The notes below the pieces were generated by a model, which was given only the letters and a program-made list of their open reading frames with translations, made no database searches and was not told the DNA's origin. This document shows positions 31,896-41,475 of a stretch of DNA of 64,000 nucleotides, piece after piece (within the stretch, counting starts at the first letter, position 1; each line of letters opens with the position of its first letter). The DNA comes from Ramlibacter henchirensis (GTDB lineage Bacteria > Pseudomonadota > Gammaproteobacteria > Burkholderiales > Burkholderiaceae_C): positions 558,001 through 622,000 of the forward strand of contig NZ_SMLM01000003.1 of NCBI RefSeq assembly GCF_004682015.1, read 5' to 3'. Position numbers and translations under genes: made by a program.

Positions 31896-32555
31896 TCACC
31901 ACTTGCCCTTGGGCTGCTGGCCCCGGATGTGCGCCGCGATCAGCTCCGCCGCATCCGGCCGGTTCCCGCGCCGGGCGAAATCAATCGCCGTCATCCCGAG
32001 CTTGTTCTTCATGGCCGTGTCCGCGCCGGCCTCGAGCAGCAGCTTGACCGCCGCGGTCGTGCCGTAGTGCGCCGCCATCATCAGCGGCGTGGTCCCGTTG
32101 GGCGACTCCGCGTCGATGAACGCATGGTGCTCCAGCAGGAATTCCATGATCTCCAGGTGCCCGCCGGTCGCCGCGTAATGCAGCGGCGCCCAGCCAGGCT
32201 TGTTGATGTCGGCATCGCGCTCGACAAGCTTCTTGACCATGGCCATGTGGCCCTTCAGCGCCGCAATCATCAGCGGGCTTTCGTCGTTGGCATTTCGGGC
32301 TTCGACATTGGTCTTGGGCCAGTCGATCAGCGCCTGCGCCGCCTTCAGCGAGCCTTCCCGCAGCGCCAGGTAGAGGCCGTGCTGTCCGTCCGGGCTGGGC
32401 GTGTTGGGGTCGAATCCACGCTGCAGGAGCTGGGTGATCGCCGGGCCGTCGTCCTGCTTGATGGCCGCGAAGAAGTCTTCGTAGGAACCGGCATGGGCCA
32501 GAGAAACCCAAGCGGAAACATAGAGGTAAACGGCGAACCTGAAGTACTTTCTCAT
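31896..32555 (-). CDS. Exported ankyrin-repeat protein
   Basis: 219 residues. The signal peptide [22 protein letters not shown] is cleaved near 22. About five ankyrin repeats follow (for example [40 protein letters not shown] and [20 protein letters not shown]). Probably periplasmic; partner unknown. Its start overlaps the tatD stop, so it is translated after tatD. Confidence 0.85.
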   Translation of the reverse strand: MRKYFRFAVYLYVSAWVSLAHAGSYEDFFAAIKQDDGPAITQLLQRGFDPNTPSPDGQHGLYLALREGSLKAAQALIDWPKTNVEARNANDESPLMIAALKGHMAMVKKLVERDADINKPGWAPLHYAATGGHLEIMEFLLEHHAFIDAESPNGTTPLMMAAHYGTTAAVKLLLEAGADTAMKNKLGMTAIDFARRGNRPDAAELIAAHIRGQQPKGKW

Positions 32556-33358
32556 GTTCGCACCCCCGCGAAAAGCCGCTCGAAATTGCGGCTCGTCAGC
32601 TCCGCGATGGCTTCCAGCGGCACCCCCCGGACCTCCGCGATCTGCCGCGCCACATAGGGAACCAGCGACGGATCATTGGTCTTTCCCCGGTACGGCACCG
32701 GCGCCAGGTACGGGCTGTCGGTTTCGATCAGCAGCCGGTCCTCGGGCACAAAGGCGGCGACTTCCCGCAGGTCGGCCGCATTCTTGAAGGTCACGATCCC
32801 GGAAAACGAAACGTAGAAGCCGAGGTCCAGCGCAGCGCGCGCCACTTCGGCGGTTTCGGTGAAGCAATGGAACACGCCCCCCGCGCTGCCAGGGGACCCG
32901 TCTTCGCCCTCCTCCTTCAGGATCGCGATGGTGTCCTGCGACGCCGCGCGGGTGTGGATCACCAGCGGCTTGCGGCATTGCCGAGCGGCCCGGATGTGCG
33001 TGCGGAAGCGCTTCCGCTGCCATTCCAGATCGGCCACGCTGCGTCCGCCCTTGCGCTCATCCATCTGGTAATAGTCCAGGCCGGTCTCGCCGATCGCGAC
33101 CACCTTCGGCCGCGCGGCACGGTCCAGAAGGTCGTCCAGGCTCGGCTCCGTGACTCCCTCGTTGTCCGGATGAACGCCCACCGTGGCCCAGAAGTTGCCG
33201 TAGTCCATCGCGAGCGCGTGGACAGTCTCGAACTCCTCGAGCGTCGTACAGATGCAAAGGGCTGTGTCCACCTGCGCCTGCGCCATGGCGGCGCGGATCT
33301 CGGCCAAGCGGTTGGACAGTTCAGGAAAGCTCAGGTGACAGTGCGAATCGACGAACAT
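32552..33358 (-). CDS. TatD-family metal-dependent hydrolase
   Basis: 268-residue TIM-barrel metallohydrolase (TatD/YcfH type DNase or D-aminoacyl-tRNA deacylase relatives). Metal ligands are visible in FVDSHCHL (H6, H8), IGETGLDYY (Glu), VIHTRAA (His), GVFHCFT (His) and [10 protein letters not shown] (Asp). The ATG at 33358 gives the standard MFVDSHCH start. It is followed by the ankyrin gene with a 4-base overlap. Confidence 0.92.
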   Translation of the reverse strand: MFVDSHCHLSFPELSNRLAEIRAAMAQAQVDTALCICTTLEEFETVHALAMDYGNFWATVGVHPDNEGVTEPSLDDLLDRAARPKVVAIGETGLDYYQMDERKGGRSVADLEWQRKRFRTHIRAARQCRKPLVIHTRAASQDTIAILKEEGEDGSPGSAGGVFHCFTETAEVARAALDLGFYVSFSGIVTFKNAADLREVAAFVPEDRLLIETDSPYLAPVPYRGKTNDPSLVPYVARQIAEVRGVPLEAIAELTSRNFERLFAGVRT

Positions 33359-33400
33359 CCGTCGATGATGCACCAGCGCCCGCGCGGTCCGCGGGCGGGA

Positions 33401-33757
33401 TCAGATGGTCTGGGTGGGCCGCTCGGAGGCCAGGTGCCCGCCCAGGATCTCCTCGATCTTGAGCTTGAGCAGCTTGGACTTTTCGTCGGCCGGGAACCGG
33501 ACGCCGACGCCCTGGGTGCGGTTGGCCGCCGCCCGAGGCGGTGTCACCCAGGCCACCTTGCCGGCCACGGGGTAGCGCTGCGGGTCGTCCGGCAGCGAGA
33601 GCAGCACGTAGACGTCGTCGCCCAGCTTGTAGTCGCGCGTGGTGGGAATGAACACGCCGCCGTCCGCGAAGAGCGGGATGTACGCCGCGTACAGCGCCGC
33701 CTTCTCCTTGATGGCGAGCTGGATGACGCTGGGGCGGGGCGTGGAGGGGGTGCTCAT
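33401..33757 (-). CDS. pilZ: PilZ-domain protein
   Basis: 118 residues, the size and pattern of the type IV pilus PilZ protein (SVIQLAIKEKAALYAAYIPLFADGGVFIPT, then YPVAGKVAWVTP). As in PilZ itself, the RxxxR and (D/N)xSxxG c-di-GMP motifs are not evident, so it may not bind c-di-GMP. It sits next to holB, the usual location of pilZ in proteobacteria. Role in twitching motility inferred. Confidence 0.88.
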   Translation of the reverse strand: MSTPSTPRPSVIQLAIKEKAALYAAYIPLFADGGVFIPTTRDYKLGDDVYVLLSLPDDPQRYPVAGKVAWVTPPRAAANRTQGVGVRFPADEKSKLLKLKIEEILGGHLASERPTQTI

Positions 33758-33774
33758 GGGCAAGGCTGAACGGA

Positions 33775-34770
33775 TCAGCTTGCCGAGTGTAGGGCCGACC
33801 GCGCCCGGCTCACAAGCGATTCGAGCATCAGGCCGGCGTTGAACGGGTGTTCCGCTGTTTTTTGTTCCTGCGCGAGTTCACGCCACCACGCGGTGAGCGA
33901 CTCGTAGCTGCCCGTGCGGGGCAGGTCGGTGGGATCGAAGAAGCGCGGGGCTGCGCCGGCGCGAGCGGCGAGCATGTCGTGGCAAACCTTCTGCAGGACG
34001 TCGATGGCCTCGGCCGGCGTGCAGTCGCCCAGGGCGGCAACATCGCCGCGCGAGATCGCCTTCGGCAGCTGGGCCCAGGCCTTCGCACTGCGACCGGCTT
34101 GCGCGAGCGCCAGCGCCTGTTCCGGGCGGCCGCCGGCAGCGCGCAACAGCACGGGCACGTCGGCCGCCGGCACGCCCTGCTCCGCCAGCCAGGCCTCGCT
34201 CTGCGCCGGCTCGGGCCAGCGCATCGTGTGTCCCAGGCAGCGGCTGCGGATCGTGGGCAGCAGCTGGTGGGCCGCCTCGCTGGCCAGCACGAAGCGCACG
34301 TCGCCCGGCGGCTCCTCCAGCGTCTTGAGCAACGCGTTGGCGGTGACCGTGTTCATCCGCTCGGCCGGATAGACCAGCACGGCCTTGCCGCGCCCGCGAG
34401 CGCTGGTGCGCTGGGCGAACTCGATGGCATCGCGCATCGCCTCGACGCGGATCTCGCGGCTCGGCTTGCGCTTCTTGTCGTCCAGTTCCTGCTGCGCCTT
34501 CTCCGGCAGCGGCCAGCCCAGCGCCTGCATCGCCGTCTCCGGCATCAGCACGCTCAGGTCGGCATGGGTCCGGACTTCGACGGCGTGGCAGCTCCCGCAG
34601 GCGCCGCAAGCGCCTTGCGGTGTCGGCTGCTCACAGAGCCAGGCCCGCGCGAGCTCCAGCGCCAGCGCGTACTGGCCCAATCCCGAGGGACCCTGCAGCA
34701 GCCAAGCGTGTCCGCGCTGCGCCAGCAAGACCTCGGCTTGCTGCGTGATCCAGGGGGCGGTCGCGCTCAT
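33775..34770 (-). CDS. holB: DNA polymerase III subunit delta'
   Basis: Clamp-loader subunit, 331 residues. The P-loop is degenerate (GPSGLGQ, no GKT), as normal for delta', which does not hydrolyse ATP. A zinc module with CGACGSC follows. [11 protein letters not shown] and IRSRC are typical AAA+ sensor segments. The ATG at 34770 overlaps the tmk stop by 4 bases; the frame extends to a GTG at 34779 but ATG is preferred. Confidence 0.94.
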   Translation of the reverse strand: MSATAPWITQQAEVLLAQRGHAWLLQGPSGLGQYALALELARAWLCEQPTPQGACGACGSCHAVEVRTHADLSVLMPETAMQALGWPLPEKAQQELDDKKRKPSREIRVEAMRDAIEFAQRTSARGRGKAVLVYPAERMNTVTANALLKTLEEPPGDVRFVLASEAAHQLLPTIRSRCLGHTMRWPEPAQSEAWLAEQGVPAADVPVLLRAAGGRPEQALALAQAGRSAKAWAQLPKAISRGDVAALGDCTPAEAIDVLQKVCHDMLAARAGAAPRFFDPTDLPRTGSYESLTAWWRELAQEQKTAEHPFNAGLMLESLVSRARSALHSAS

Positions 34771-35411
34771 GCCAGCCACCCCTTTCGCCGAACCGCATCC
34801 AGCACCTGCTGCCAGACCTGCTCACGCGGAAGGCTGCCGTCGATGCGTGCGAAGCGCCCCGGATCACCCGCGGCACGCCGGGCGTAGCCGTCGGCGACCT
34901 TGCGGAAGAACTCCACCGGCTGCGACTCGAACCGGTCCGGCGCCCTCGCCCCTGCGAGCCGCTGCGCGGCCGCCTCCGGCGACAGCTCGAACCACATCGT
35001 GAGCTGCGGCTGCCGCAGCTGCCCTGCCGGCAATGCGTCCACCGCCTGGACCCAACGCTCCAGTTGAGCCAGCACCGCGAGGTCGAAGCCGCGACCGCCG
35101 CCCTGGTAGGCGAAGGTGGCATCGGTAAATCGGTCGCACAGCACCACCTCGCCGCGCGCGAGCGCCGGCTCGATCACCTGCTGCAGGTGGTCGCGGCGCG
35201 CGGCGAACATCAGCAGCGCCTCGGTGAGCGGGTCCATCGCGGTGTTCAAGGCCAGAACGCGAAGCTGCTCGGCCAAGGGTGTGCCGCCGGGCTCGCGCGT
35301 GAGCGTCACGCTGCGGCCTGCGTCGCGGAAGGCTTGCGCGAGCGCCTCCACGTGGGTCGACTTGCCGGCGCCATCGATGCCTTCGAAGCTGATGAAGAGG
35401 CCGGCCGTCAC
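34767..35411 (-). CDS. tmk: Thymidylate kinase
   Basis: Phosphorylates dTMP to dTDP. 214 residues. The P-loop is [11 protein letters not shown] (about 9-19). The DR(F/Y) motif is in [14 protein letters not shown]; the LID region follows. Start and stop overlap mltG and holB by 4 bases each, a tightly coupled mltG-tmk-holB-pilZ order common in beta-proteobacteria. Confidence 0.96.
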   Translation of the reverse strand: MTAGLFISFEGIDGAGKSTHVEALAQAFRDAGRSVTLTREPGGTPLAEQLRVLALNTAMDPLTEALLMFAARRDHLQQVIEPALARGEVVLCDRFTDATFAYQGGGRGFDLAVLAQLERWVQAVDALPAGQLRQPQLTMWFELSPEAAAQRLAGARAPDRFESQPVEFFRKVADGYARRAAGDPGRFARIDGSLPREQVWQQVLDAVRRKGWLA

Positions 35412-36403
35412 TGGCCCCTCTGGTAACGGTTCACGGCGCGGTTGTGCTCGTCGAGCGTCTCGCTGAATTGGCTGCTGCCGTCCCCCCGCGCCACGAAGTA
35501 CAGCGCCTTGCTCGGCGCCGGCTGCACCGCCGCGATCAGCGCGGCCTTGCCCGGCATCGCGATCGGCGTGGGCGGCAGGCCGGCTCGCGTGTAGGTGTTC
35601 CAGGGCGTGTCGGTCTGCAGGTCGACCTTGCGCAGGTTGCCGTTGAACGCCGCGCCCATGCCGTAGATCACCGTGGGATCGGTCTGCAGCGCCATGCCGA
35701 TGCGCAGCCGGTTGTTGAACACGGCCGAGATCAGCGGCCGGTCCGCGCCGCGGCCGGTTTCCTTCTCGACGATGCTGGCCAGGATCAACGCCTCCTCGGG
35801 CGACTTGACCACGGCCTGCGGCGAGCGCTGTGCCCAGGCGTCCTGCAGGCGGCGGTCCATGGCACGCATCGCACGACGCAGCAGCGCCGTGTCGGTGCTG
35901 CCCTTCGCGTAGGTGTAGGTATCGGGGAAGAAGCGCCCTTCCGGATGCTGGCCCGCCCGGCCCAGCAGCGCCATCATCGCCGTGTCATCCAGCTTTCCCG
36001 CTTCCTGCCGCAGGCTCTCCTCCTTGGCCAGCGCGGCGCGCAGCTGGCGGATGTTCCAGCCTTCGACCAGCGTGATCGCGCGCAGGCTTTCCTCGCCGCG
36101 CGCCAGTTTCGAGAGCAGCCGGCGAGGCGTGATGCCCGCCTCCAGCTCGTAGCTGCCGGCCTTGATCTGACGCGCCTGCCCCGAGAGGCGGAAGAAGGCA
36201 TAGAGCAGCTCCGGGTTGACCTTCACGCCCGCATCGCTCACCGCCTGCGCGACGCCGCGCGGCAGCGTGCCGGGCTCGATGGAAAGGTCGACGGATGGCG
36301 CCGGAAGCCGCAGCGGCTGGTGGACCCACCACCAGCCCGCGCCGGCGGCGGCCAGCAGGGCCAGCACGCCGAGCAGGAAGACCGTCTTGAGCAAGCGTGC
36401 CAC
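35408..36403 (-). CDS. mltG: Endolytic murein transglycosylase MltG (YceG)
   Basis: 331 residues. An N-terminal membrane anchor (about 7-27) is followed by a LysM-like region (about 42-105) and the YceG catalytic domain with glutamate E213 in [29 protein letters not shown] is the hallmark segment. It cuts nascent glycan chains in the periplasm. Divergent from ygfZ with 48 bases between starts. Confidence 0.95.
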   Translation of the reverse strand: MARLLKTVFLLGVLALLAAAGAGWWWVHQPLRLPAPSVDLSIEPGTLPRGVAQAVSDAGVKVNPELLYAFFRLSGQARQIKAGSYELEAGITPRRLLSKLARGEESLRAITLVEGWNIRQLRAALAKEESLRQEAGKLDDTAMMALLGRAGQHPEGRFFPDTYTYAKGSTDTALLRRAMRAMDRRLQDAWAQRSPQAVVKSPEEALILASIVEKETGRGADRPLISAVFNNRLRIGMALQTDPTVIYGMGAAFNGNLRKVDLQTDTPWNTYTRAGLPPTPIAMPGKAALIAAVQPAPSKALYFVARGDGSSQFSETLDEHNRAVNRYQRGQ

Positions 36404-36451
36404 TGTCCCTGATCACCCGAATGGAATTCGAGCGGCCATGATAATGGAGCG

Positions 36452-37369
36452 ATGGTCCACCCTCTCGAAGGCCGCTGCGCACTGTCGCATCTAGGCGTGA
36501 TCCGGGCGCAAGGCGAGGACGCCGCGCGCTTCCTGCACAACCAGCTCACCCAGGATTTCGCGCTGCTGCCGCCGGGCCAGGCGCGGCTGGCGGCTTTCTG
36601 CAGCGCCAAGGGCCGCATGCTGGCCAGTTTCGTGGGCGTGCCCTCGGGTCCCGAGCAGATCCTGCTGGTCACCTCGCGTGACCTGCTCGCGCCCACGCTC
36701 AAGCGGCTCTCGATGTTCGTTCTCCGGTCCAAGGCGAAGCTCAGCGACGCATCGGCGGACTTCTCGCTGTTCGGCCTTGCGGGGGATGCGGCGGTCGAGG
36801 CGCTGCAGGGCCCGGGGGAGCCGTGGACCGTGCGCCAGTCCGGCGCCGCCCAGGTCGTGTCGCTGTACCCCGCGGACGGCCAGCCGCGAGCGCTCTGGAT
36901 CGCCCCCGCGGGTGAGCCGGCCCCGCCGGGCGCCGATCTGCCCTTCGAAACCTGGCAGTGGGGCGAGGTGCGCAGCGGCATCGCCACGATCACCGCACCG
37001 GTGACCGAGGCCTTCGTGCCGCAGATGCTCAACTACGAATCCGTCGGCGGCGTGAACTTCAAGAAGGGCTGCTACCCCGGCCAGGAAATCGTCGCGCGCA
37101 GCCAGTTCCGCGGCACCCTCAAGCGGCGCGGCTACGTGGTGCACGGGCCGGCCCCGATGCAGGCCGGCCAGGAGGTGTTCCACGAGAGCGACCCGTCGCA
37201 GCCGGTCGGCACGGTGGCCGAAGCGGCGCCGGCGCCGCAAGGCGGCTGGGACGCGATCGTCTCCATGCAGACGACGGCTGCGGAAGGCGGGCGCCTGAAC
37301 GTGGGCAGCCCCGACGGCCCGATCCTCGATCGGCTGCCCCTCCCCTACCCGCTGCTCGCGGACGTCTGA
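36452..37369 (+). CDS. ygfZ: Folate-binding protein YgfZ (Fe-S maturation / tRNA modification)
   Basis: 305 residues, GcvT-like fold. The signature KGCYPGQEIVAR holds C207. YgfZ uses tetrahydrofolate and supports the repair or function of some Fe-S enzymes such as MiaB. The usual ygfZ/mltG divergence is present. Its TGA stop is followed directly by the complement of the opposite-strand stop (TGATCA). Confidence 0.93.
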   Translation: MVHPLEGRCALSHLGVIRAQGEDAARFLHNQLTQDFALLPPGQARLAAFCSAKGRMLASFVGVPSGPEQILLVTSRDLLAPTLKRLSMFVLRSKAKLSDASADFSLFGLAGDAAVEALQGPGEPWTVRQSGAAQVVSLYPADGQPRALWIAPAGEPAPPGADLPFETWQWGEVRSGIATITAPVTEAFVPQMLNYESVGGVNFKKGCYPGQEIVARSQFRGTLKRRGYVVHGPAPMQAGQEVFHESDPSQPVGTVAEAAPAPQGGWDAIVSMQTTAAEGGRLNVGSPDGPILDRLPLPYPLLADV

Positions 37370-39580
37370 TCAGCGCTCGACGCGGGGCCGCAGCGCCGGC
37401 GGCACTTGCGCCAGGATCGCGCCCCGGCGCGCCGCGGGCGCGAGGGCCAGTGCCTCGCGCCAGCTGTCCACCGCCTTCGCCTCGTCCCTCAAAGCCCGGA
37501 ACTGGAAGTCGGCCAGCAGCAGCAGGCTGTCGGCGCGCGCCGCCGGGTAGTCCTTCAGCAGGACGTCCATTGCTTCGCCGAGCAGCGAAGCGTCGCCCGT
37601 GCGCCAGCCGATCAGGAAGGCGTTTCGCAGCAGGTCCACGTCGTGGAAGCCTTCGCGGATCGCAGTGCGTGCGAGCTCGATGGCCCGAGCGTCCTGGCCC
37701 TGGCGCGAAAGCATGATCACCTCGAGCGAGCGCACCGAAGGCGCATCCGGCGAGATCGCCTTCGCGTGCTCGAGCGTCTGCATCGCTTCTTTCGGCCGGC
37801 CCAGCTGTGCATGTGCGCGCGCCACGTTCGTGAGGATGGCCACCACGTGCGGCCGCGATTCGAGCACCGATTCCCAGATCCAGGCGGCGTTCTTCCAGTC
37901 GCCCCAGCCGGCCAGTTCGTCCGCGACCAGCGGCGTGATCTTGCGGTAGTGCGGATTGATCGCGATCGCCTCGCGGGTCAGCTGCAGCATCCGCGCCTTG
38001 GACGGCTCCCATTGGGGCGCGCCCGGGCGGCCGGACGCGGTGATCTGCAGCGCGATGCTGGCGGCCTGCACGATCTTGCGCTCGCACTCGGCGGCCTGGT
38101 GCGTGATGTAGGCGGCCAGCACGGTGCAGGCGCCTGCGCCCGCCAGGGCGGCTGTCGACCAGCCGCGTGTCCACGGGAAGGCGACCGGAGCAGTCCGCCC
38201 TTGCACGCGCAAGCGCGCGTCCGATGCTGCCACCACGCCCAAGGCCAGCGCGAACAGCGCGCCCGTCGCAGCCATCCGCCACGGAAATCCCACATTGCTG
38301 ACGACCAGCATTGCGAGCAGGGTGCACAGCGCGGTGGCGCGCCAAGGCCCCTCCTCGCGCGACTCGGCATCGCCGGCGTGCCAGGTGCGCCACGCCGCCT
38401 GCAGCAGCCAGCCGAACAGTCCGGCCAGGAACACCAGGCCCGCCAGCCCGTATTCGGCGAGCGCCTGCAGCACCTCGTTGTGCACGTAATAGTCGGTCTC
38501 CACCTGCGTGCCGCGGGGGAGGTACAGCGGGATCTGCACCTCCCACGCCCCGGCGCCCACACCCGTGACCGGCCGGTCGGCGATCATGCCCAGCGTCGCC
38601 TTCCACATCACCATCCGTATGCCCAGCGATTCATCGCCGGGCGCGATGGAGGCGGTGCGTTGCAGGCCCCGCACCAGCGGCGTGTCGCCGCGGCCCTCCG
38701 CCAGCAGGCGGTCGTTGCCGCTCGGGATCATGCCCAGGCCGAGCACACCGGCGAGCAGGACGCCCGCGGCCAGCGCGCGCCGGGCGGTGTCCCACCCGGC
38801 CATCGCAAACCCGTCCCGGTATCGCCACAGCATGAAGGGCAGCACGACCAGCAACTGCAGCCACAACGCGAGCAGCGCTGCGCGCGTGCCGGTCATGAGC
38901 ACGGTCACGATCACCAGCGCCGTGCTGGCCGACAGCAGCGCGATGGCCGCGCTCTGCCGGGCCCGTGCGAGCAGCAGCGCCGAGAAAGGCAAGGTGCACA
39001 CCACGAACTCGGCGAAGAAGTTGCGGTTGACGAAGGTCGACGCCGGCGGCGGGCCCTGCGGGAAGAAGCGCCAGTCCACCCAGAACTGCAGCGCCGCCCA
39101 CAGGGAACACAGCACCGCACCGCCGTGGATGCCCCAAGCAACCAAAGGCAGCCGCGATTGCGTGAACGTGTTCAGTCCGAGCCACACCAGCAGCGCGAAC
39201 ACGAACCAGCGGATCGCTTCGACACCCGCCAGGTAGGTGTGCGACCAGGCCATGCTGCCGATCGCGCAGGCCATCAGCAGCAGGGGCAACCAGATCACGG
39301 GATGCCACAGCACCGGCTGCGGCCGCCGGCGCCGCTCGAAGAAGAAGACCAGTGAGGCGATCAGCGCGCCGAAGGAAACGATGATGGACTTGAGCGTGTC
39401 CTGCAGCATCAGCTCGTTGGGCACGCCCAACGCGGGCGCGAGCAGCATGATGGCCGCGAGCAGCAACGCGACCGTGCCCGATCCTCCTTGGCTGCGAGCC
39501 GCCAGGGGTGGCGCTGCCGCCGCAGGCCCGGGCGCCGCCATCGTTGCGGCTGCAGCGACGCGCGGCTTCTTCCTGGCCAT
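37370..39580 (-). CDS. Wzy/O-antigen-ligase family membrane protein with C-terminal TPR region
   Basis: 736 residues. About 11-12 predicted helices (about 35-470) contain the Wzy_C/O-antigen ligase core (the large periplasmic loop around RMVMWKATLGMIADRPVTGVGAG...VHNEVLQALAEYG). The C-terminal third (about 500-730) is soluble and TPR-like (LTNVARAHAQLGRPKEAMQ and neighbours). This layout matches the Wzy_C families including PglL-type protein O-oligosaccharyltransferases; ligase versus PglL cannot be decided by eye. It stands alone, without polysaccharide genes around it. Confidence 0.85.
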   Translation of the reverse strand: MARKKPRVAAAATMAAPGPAAAAPPLAARSQGGSGTVALLLAAIMLLAPALGVPNELMLQDTLKSIIVSFGALIASLVFFFERRRRPQPVLWHPVIWLPLLLMACAIGSMAWSHTYLAGVEAIRWFVFALLVWLGLNTFTQSRLPLVAWGIHGGAVLCSLWAALQFWVDWRFFPQGPPPASTFVNRNFFAEFVVCTLPFSALLLARARQSAAIALLSASTALVIVTVLMTGTRAALLALWLQLLVVLPFMLWRYRDGFAMAGWDTARRALAAGVLLAGVLGLGMIPSGNDRLLAEGRGDTPLVRGLQRTASIAPGDESLGIRMVMWKATLGMIADRPVTGVGAGAWEVQIPLYLPRGTQVETDYYVHNEVLQALAEYGLAGLVFLAGLFGWLLQAAWRTWHAGDAESREEGPWRATALCTLLAMLVVSNVGFPWRMAATGALFALALGVVAASDARLRVQGRTAPVAFPWTRGWSTAALAGAGACTVLAAYITHQAAECERKIVQAASIALQITASGRPGAPQWEPSKARMLQLTREAIAINPHYRKITPLVADELAGWGDWKNAAWIWESVLESRPHVVAILTNVARAHAQLGRPKEAMQTLEHAKAISPDAPSVRSLEVIMLSRQGQDARAIELARTAIREGFHDVDLLRNAFLIGWRTGDASLLGEAMDVLLKDYPAARADSLLLLADFQFRALRDEAKAVDSWREALALAPAARRGAILAQVPPALRPRVER

Positions 39581-39592
39581 TGCGGCCGCCGC

Positions 39593-40465
39593 TCAGCGCG
39601 CCTGAAGCGGCAGCGGCGCGGACATCTCGATGTGCGGGATGCCGGCTTCGTCGAAGGGCTCCCCCTGGGGCTGGAACCCGAGCCGGCGGTAGAAGTCCTC
39701 GGCGGTCCTCTGCGCATGCAGCACGACGCGCGTGTCACCGTGAGCCGCGGCCGCGTCCGACAGCGCCTGCAGCACCTGCCGCCCCAGCCCGCTTCCGCGC
39801 AGCACCTGGTGCACGGCCATGCGGCCGACCTTGGCTTCGCCGGGACGCGCCTGCAGCAACCGGCCGGTAGCCACGGGTTGGCCGAGCCGGTTGTAGGCGA
39901 CGGCATGCACCGCGTCCTCATCCGCCTCGTCCCATTCCATCTCGGCGGGGATGCGCTGTTCTTCGACGAAGACGCTGGTGCGGATCGCGGATGCATCCTT
40001 GCCCAGATCGGCCCAGCGGCCCGTGCGCACCTCCACCACCGGTTCGCCGGCCTCGAAGCCGGTCAGGATCGCCCGCAGCGCCTGCGGCACCGGCCGCGAC
40101 GTCTGCGTCGCGGGGTCGGCGAAGACATAGACCAGCTCGCAGGTGATGAGGAGTTGCTCGCCACGGAAGATCGCGCCCTGGAATGCCATGGACGAATTGC
40201 CGATGCGGCCGCAGCGCAGCCCCACGTCGAGCATGTCGTCCATGCGGGCCGAGGCGTTGAATTCCACCGTCGCCTTCTTGACGTAGAGGTCGCCGTCCAG
40301 CTGGTGCATGGCTTCCTCGTACGGCAAGGCCAGCGCGCGCCAGTAGTCGGCCACCGCGGTGTCGAAGTACATCAGGTAGTGCGCGTTGAAGACGATCTTT
40401 TGCATGTCCACCTCGGCCCAGCGCACGCGCAGGCGGTGGAAGAAGCGGAATTCGTTTCGTTTCAT
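39593..40465 (-). CDS. Fusion: YbgC/FadM thioesterase + GNAT acetyltransferase
   Basis: 290 residues. Residues 1 to about 135 are a hotdog acyl-CoA thioesterase of the YbgC/FadM type (RVRWAEVDMQKIVFNAHYLMYFD, with D20 as catalytic Asp). Residues about 145-290 are a GNAT acetyltransferase (FVEEQRIPAEMEWDEAD, then VGRMAVHQVLRGSGLGRQVL as the acetyl-CoA binding loop). Both halves look complete. It overlaps the esterase gene by 4 bases (ATGA). Confidence 0.9.
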   Translation of the reverse strand: MKRNEFRFFHRLRVRWAEVDMQKIVFNAHYLMYFDTAVADYWRALALPYEEAMHQLDGDLYVKKATVEFNASARMDDMLDVGLRCGRIGNSSMAFQGAIFRGEQLLITCELVYVFADPATQTSRPVPQALRAILTGFEAGEPVVEVRTGRWADLGKDASAIRTSVFVEEQRIPAEMEWDEADEDAVHAVAYNRLGQPVATGRLLQARPGEAKVGRMAVHQVLRGSGLGRQVLQALSDAAAAHGDTRVVLHAQRTAEDFYRRLGFQPQGEPFDEAGIPHIEMSAPLPLQAR

Positions 40466-41415
40466 GGTGTGCGCAAGGCGTTGGCGAGGGCCCGGGCGGC
40501 GGCGGCATGGGCCTCGCGGGCTTCAGGGAGCGCGCGGCCCATCTTGATGAACTCGTGGGTGACGCCGCGCCAGACCTCCAGCTCGACGGCCACCCCCGCG
40601 CCGCGCAGTTTATCCGCGTAGGCGATGCCTTCGTCGAACAACGGATCGCATTCGGCCAGGCCTATCCACGTCGGCGCGACACCCTCGACGTCGGACGCGT
40701 TCAGCGGCGCGAATCGCCAGTCGTCGCGCTGCGCCGGCTCGATGTACTGGCCGAAGAAGTAGTCGATGTGGGCCTGCTCGAGCACGAGGCCGCGCCCATA
40801 CCGCCGGTGCGAGCCGCTGTCCTGCCGCGCCGCCGTGCCGGGATAGAACAGCAGCTGCAGGGCCAGCGGCAGCCCTGCGTCCCGCGCGCGGATCGCGTTC
40901 ACGGCCGCCAGCGTGCCGCCTGCGCTGTCACCGCCGACGGCTATGCGCGCGCCACCGAAACCCAACACCGGGCGCTGCTCCGCCAGCCAGCACAGGCCGG
41001 CCCACGCGTCCTCCACCGCGACGGGGAACCGGTGCTCCGGCGCGAGCCGGTAGCCCAGCGAGAGCACGGCGCAACCCGAGAGCGCCGTGAGCTCGCGGCA
41101 GAGGATGTCGTGGGTGGCGACGCTGCCGATGGTGAAGCCCCCTCCATGCAGGTACAGCAGCACGCCAGGAGGCGCACCGTCGAGCTGGTACAGCCTGGCC
41201 GGCAATCGAGCGCCGTCGCCCGCCGGAATTTCGAGGTCCTGCACGTGCGGCAAGGCGCGGCGCGGCAGCTCCAGCACTTCGGCCGAAACCTCGTAGGCCG
41301 CCCGCGCCGCCTGCGGCGATAGCTCGTGAAGAGGCTGCTGCCGCACCCGGGACATGCGCTCGAGCAGCGAGCGCATCCTGGGGGCCAGTTCCGGGATTTC
41401 CGGGAGGTAGGTCAC
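40462..41415 (-). CDS. Alpha/beta-hydrolase, hormone-sensitive-lipase (type IV esterase) family
   Basis: 317 residues. Oxyanion motif HGGGF (90-94), nucleophile in GDSAGG (S164), acid D257 (AECDPLFDEG) and base H287 (VTHEF) are all present. A cap helix precedes the core. The GTG at 41415 gives the usual length; the open frame continues far upstream only as antisense of the Fe-ADH gene. Likely hydrolyses short or medium acyl esters; substrate unknown. Confidence 0.88.
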   Translation of the reverse strand: MTYLPEIPELAPRMRSLLERMSRVRQQPLHELSPQAARAAYEVSAEVLELPRRALPHVQDLEIPAGDGARLPARLYQLDGAPPGVLLYLHGGGFTIGSVATHDILCRELTALSGCAVLSLGYRLAPEHRFPVAVEDAWAGLCWLAEQRPVLGFGGARIAVGGDSAGGTLAAVNAIRARDAGLPLALQLLFYPGTAARQDSGSHRRYGRGLVLEQAHIDYFFGQYIEPAQRDDWRFAPLNASDVEGVAPTWIGLAECDPLFDEGIAYADKLRGAGVAVELEVWRGVTHEFIKMGRALPEAREAHAAAARALANALRTP

Positions 41416-41475
41416 GCTGACGTCGGTTTGCGGCTCGGATACAGTCGAACGGCATCTTAGGACAGCGACCGCACC

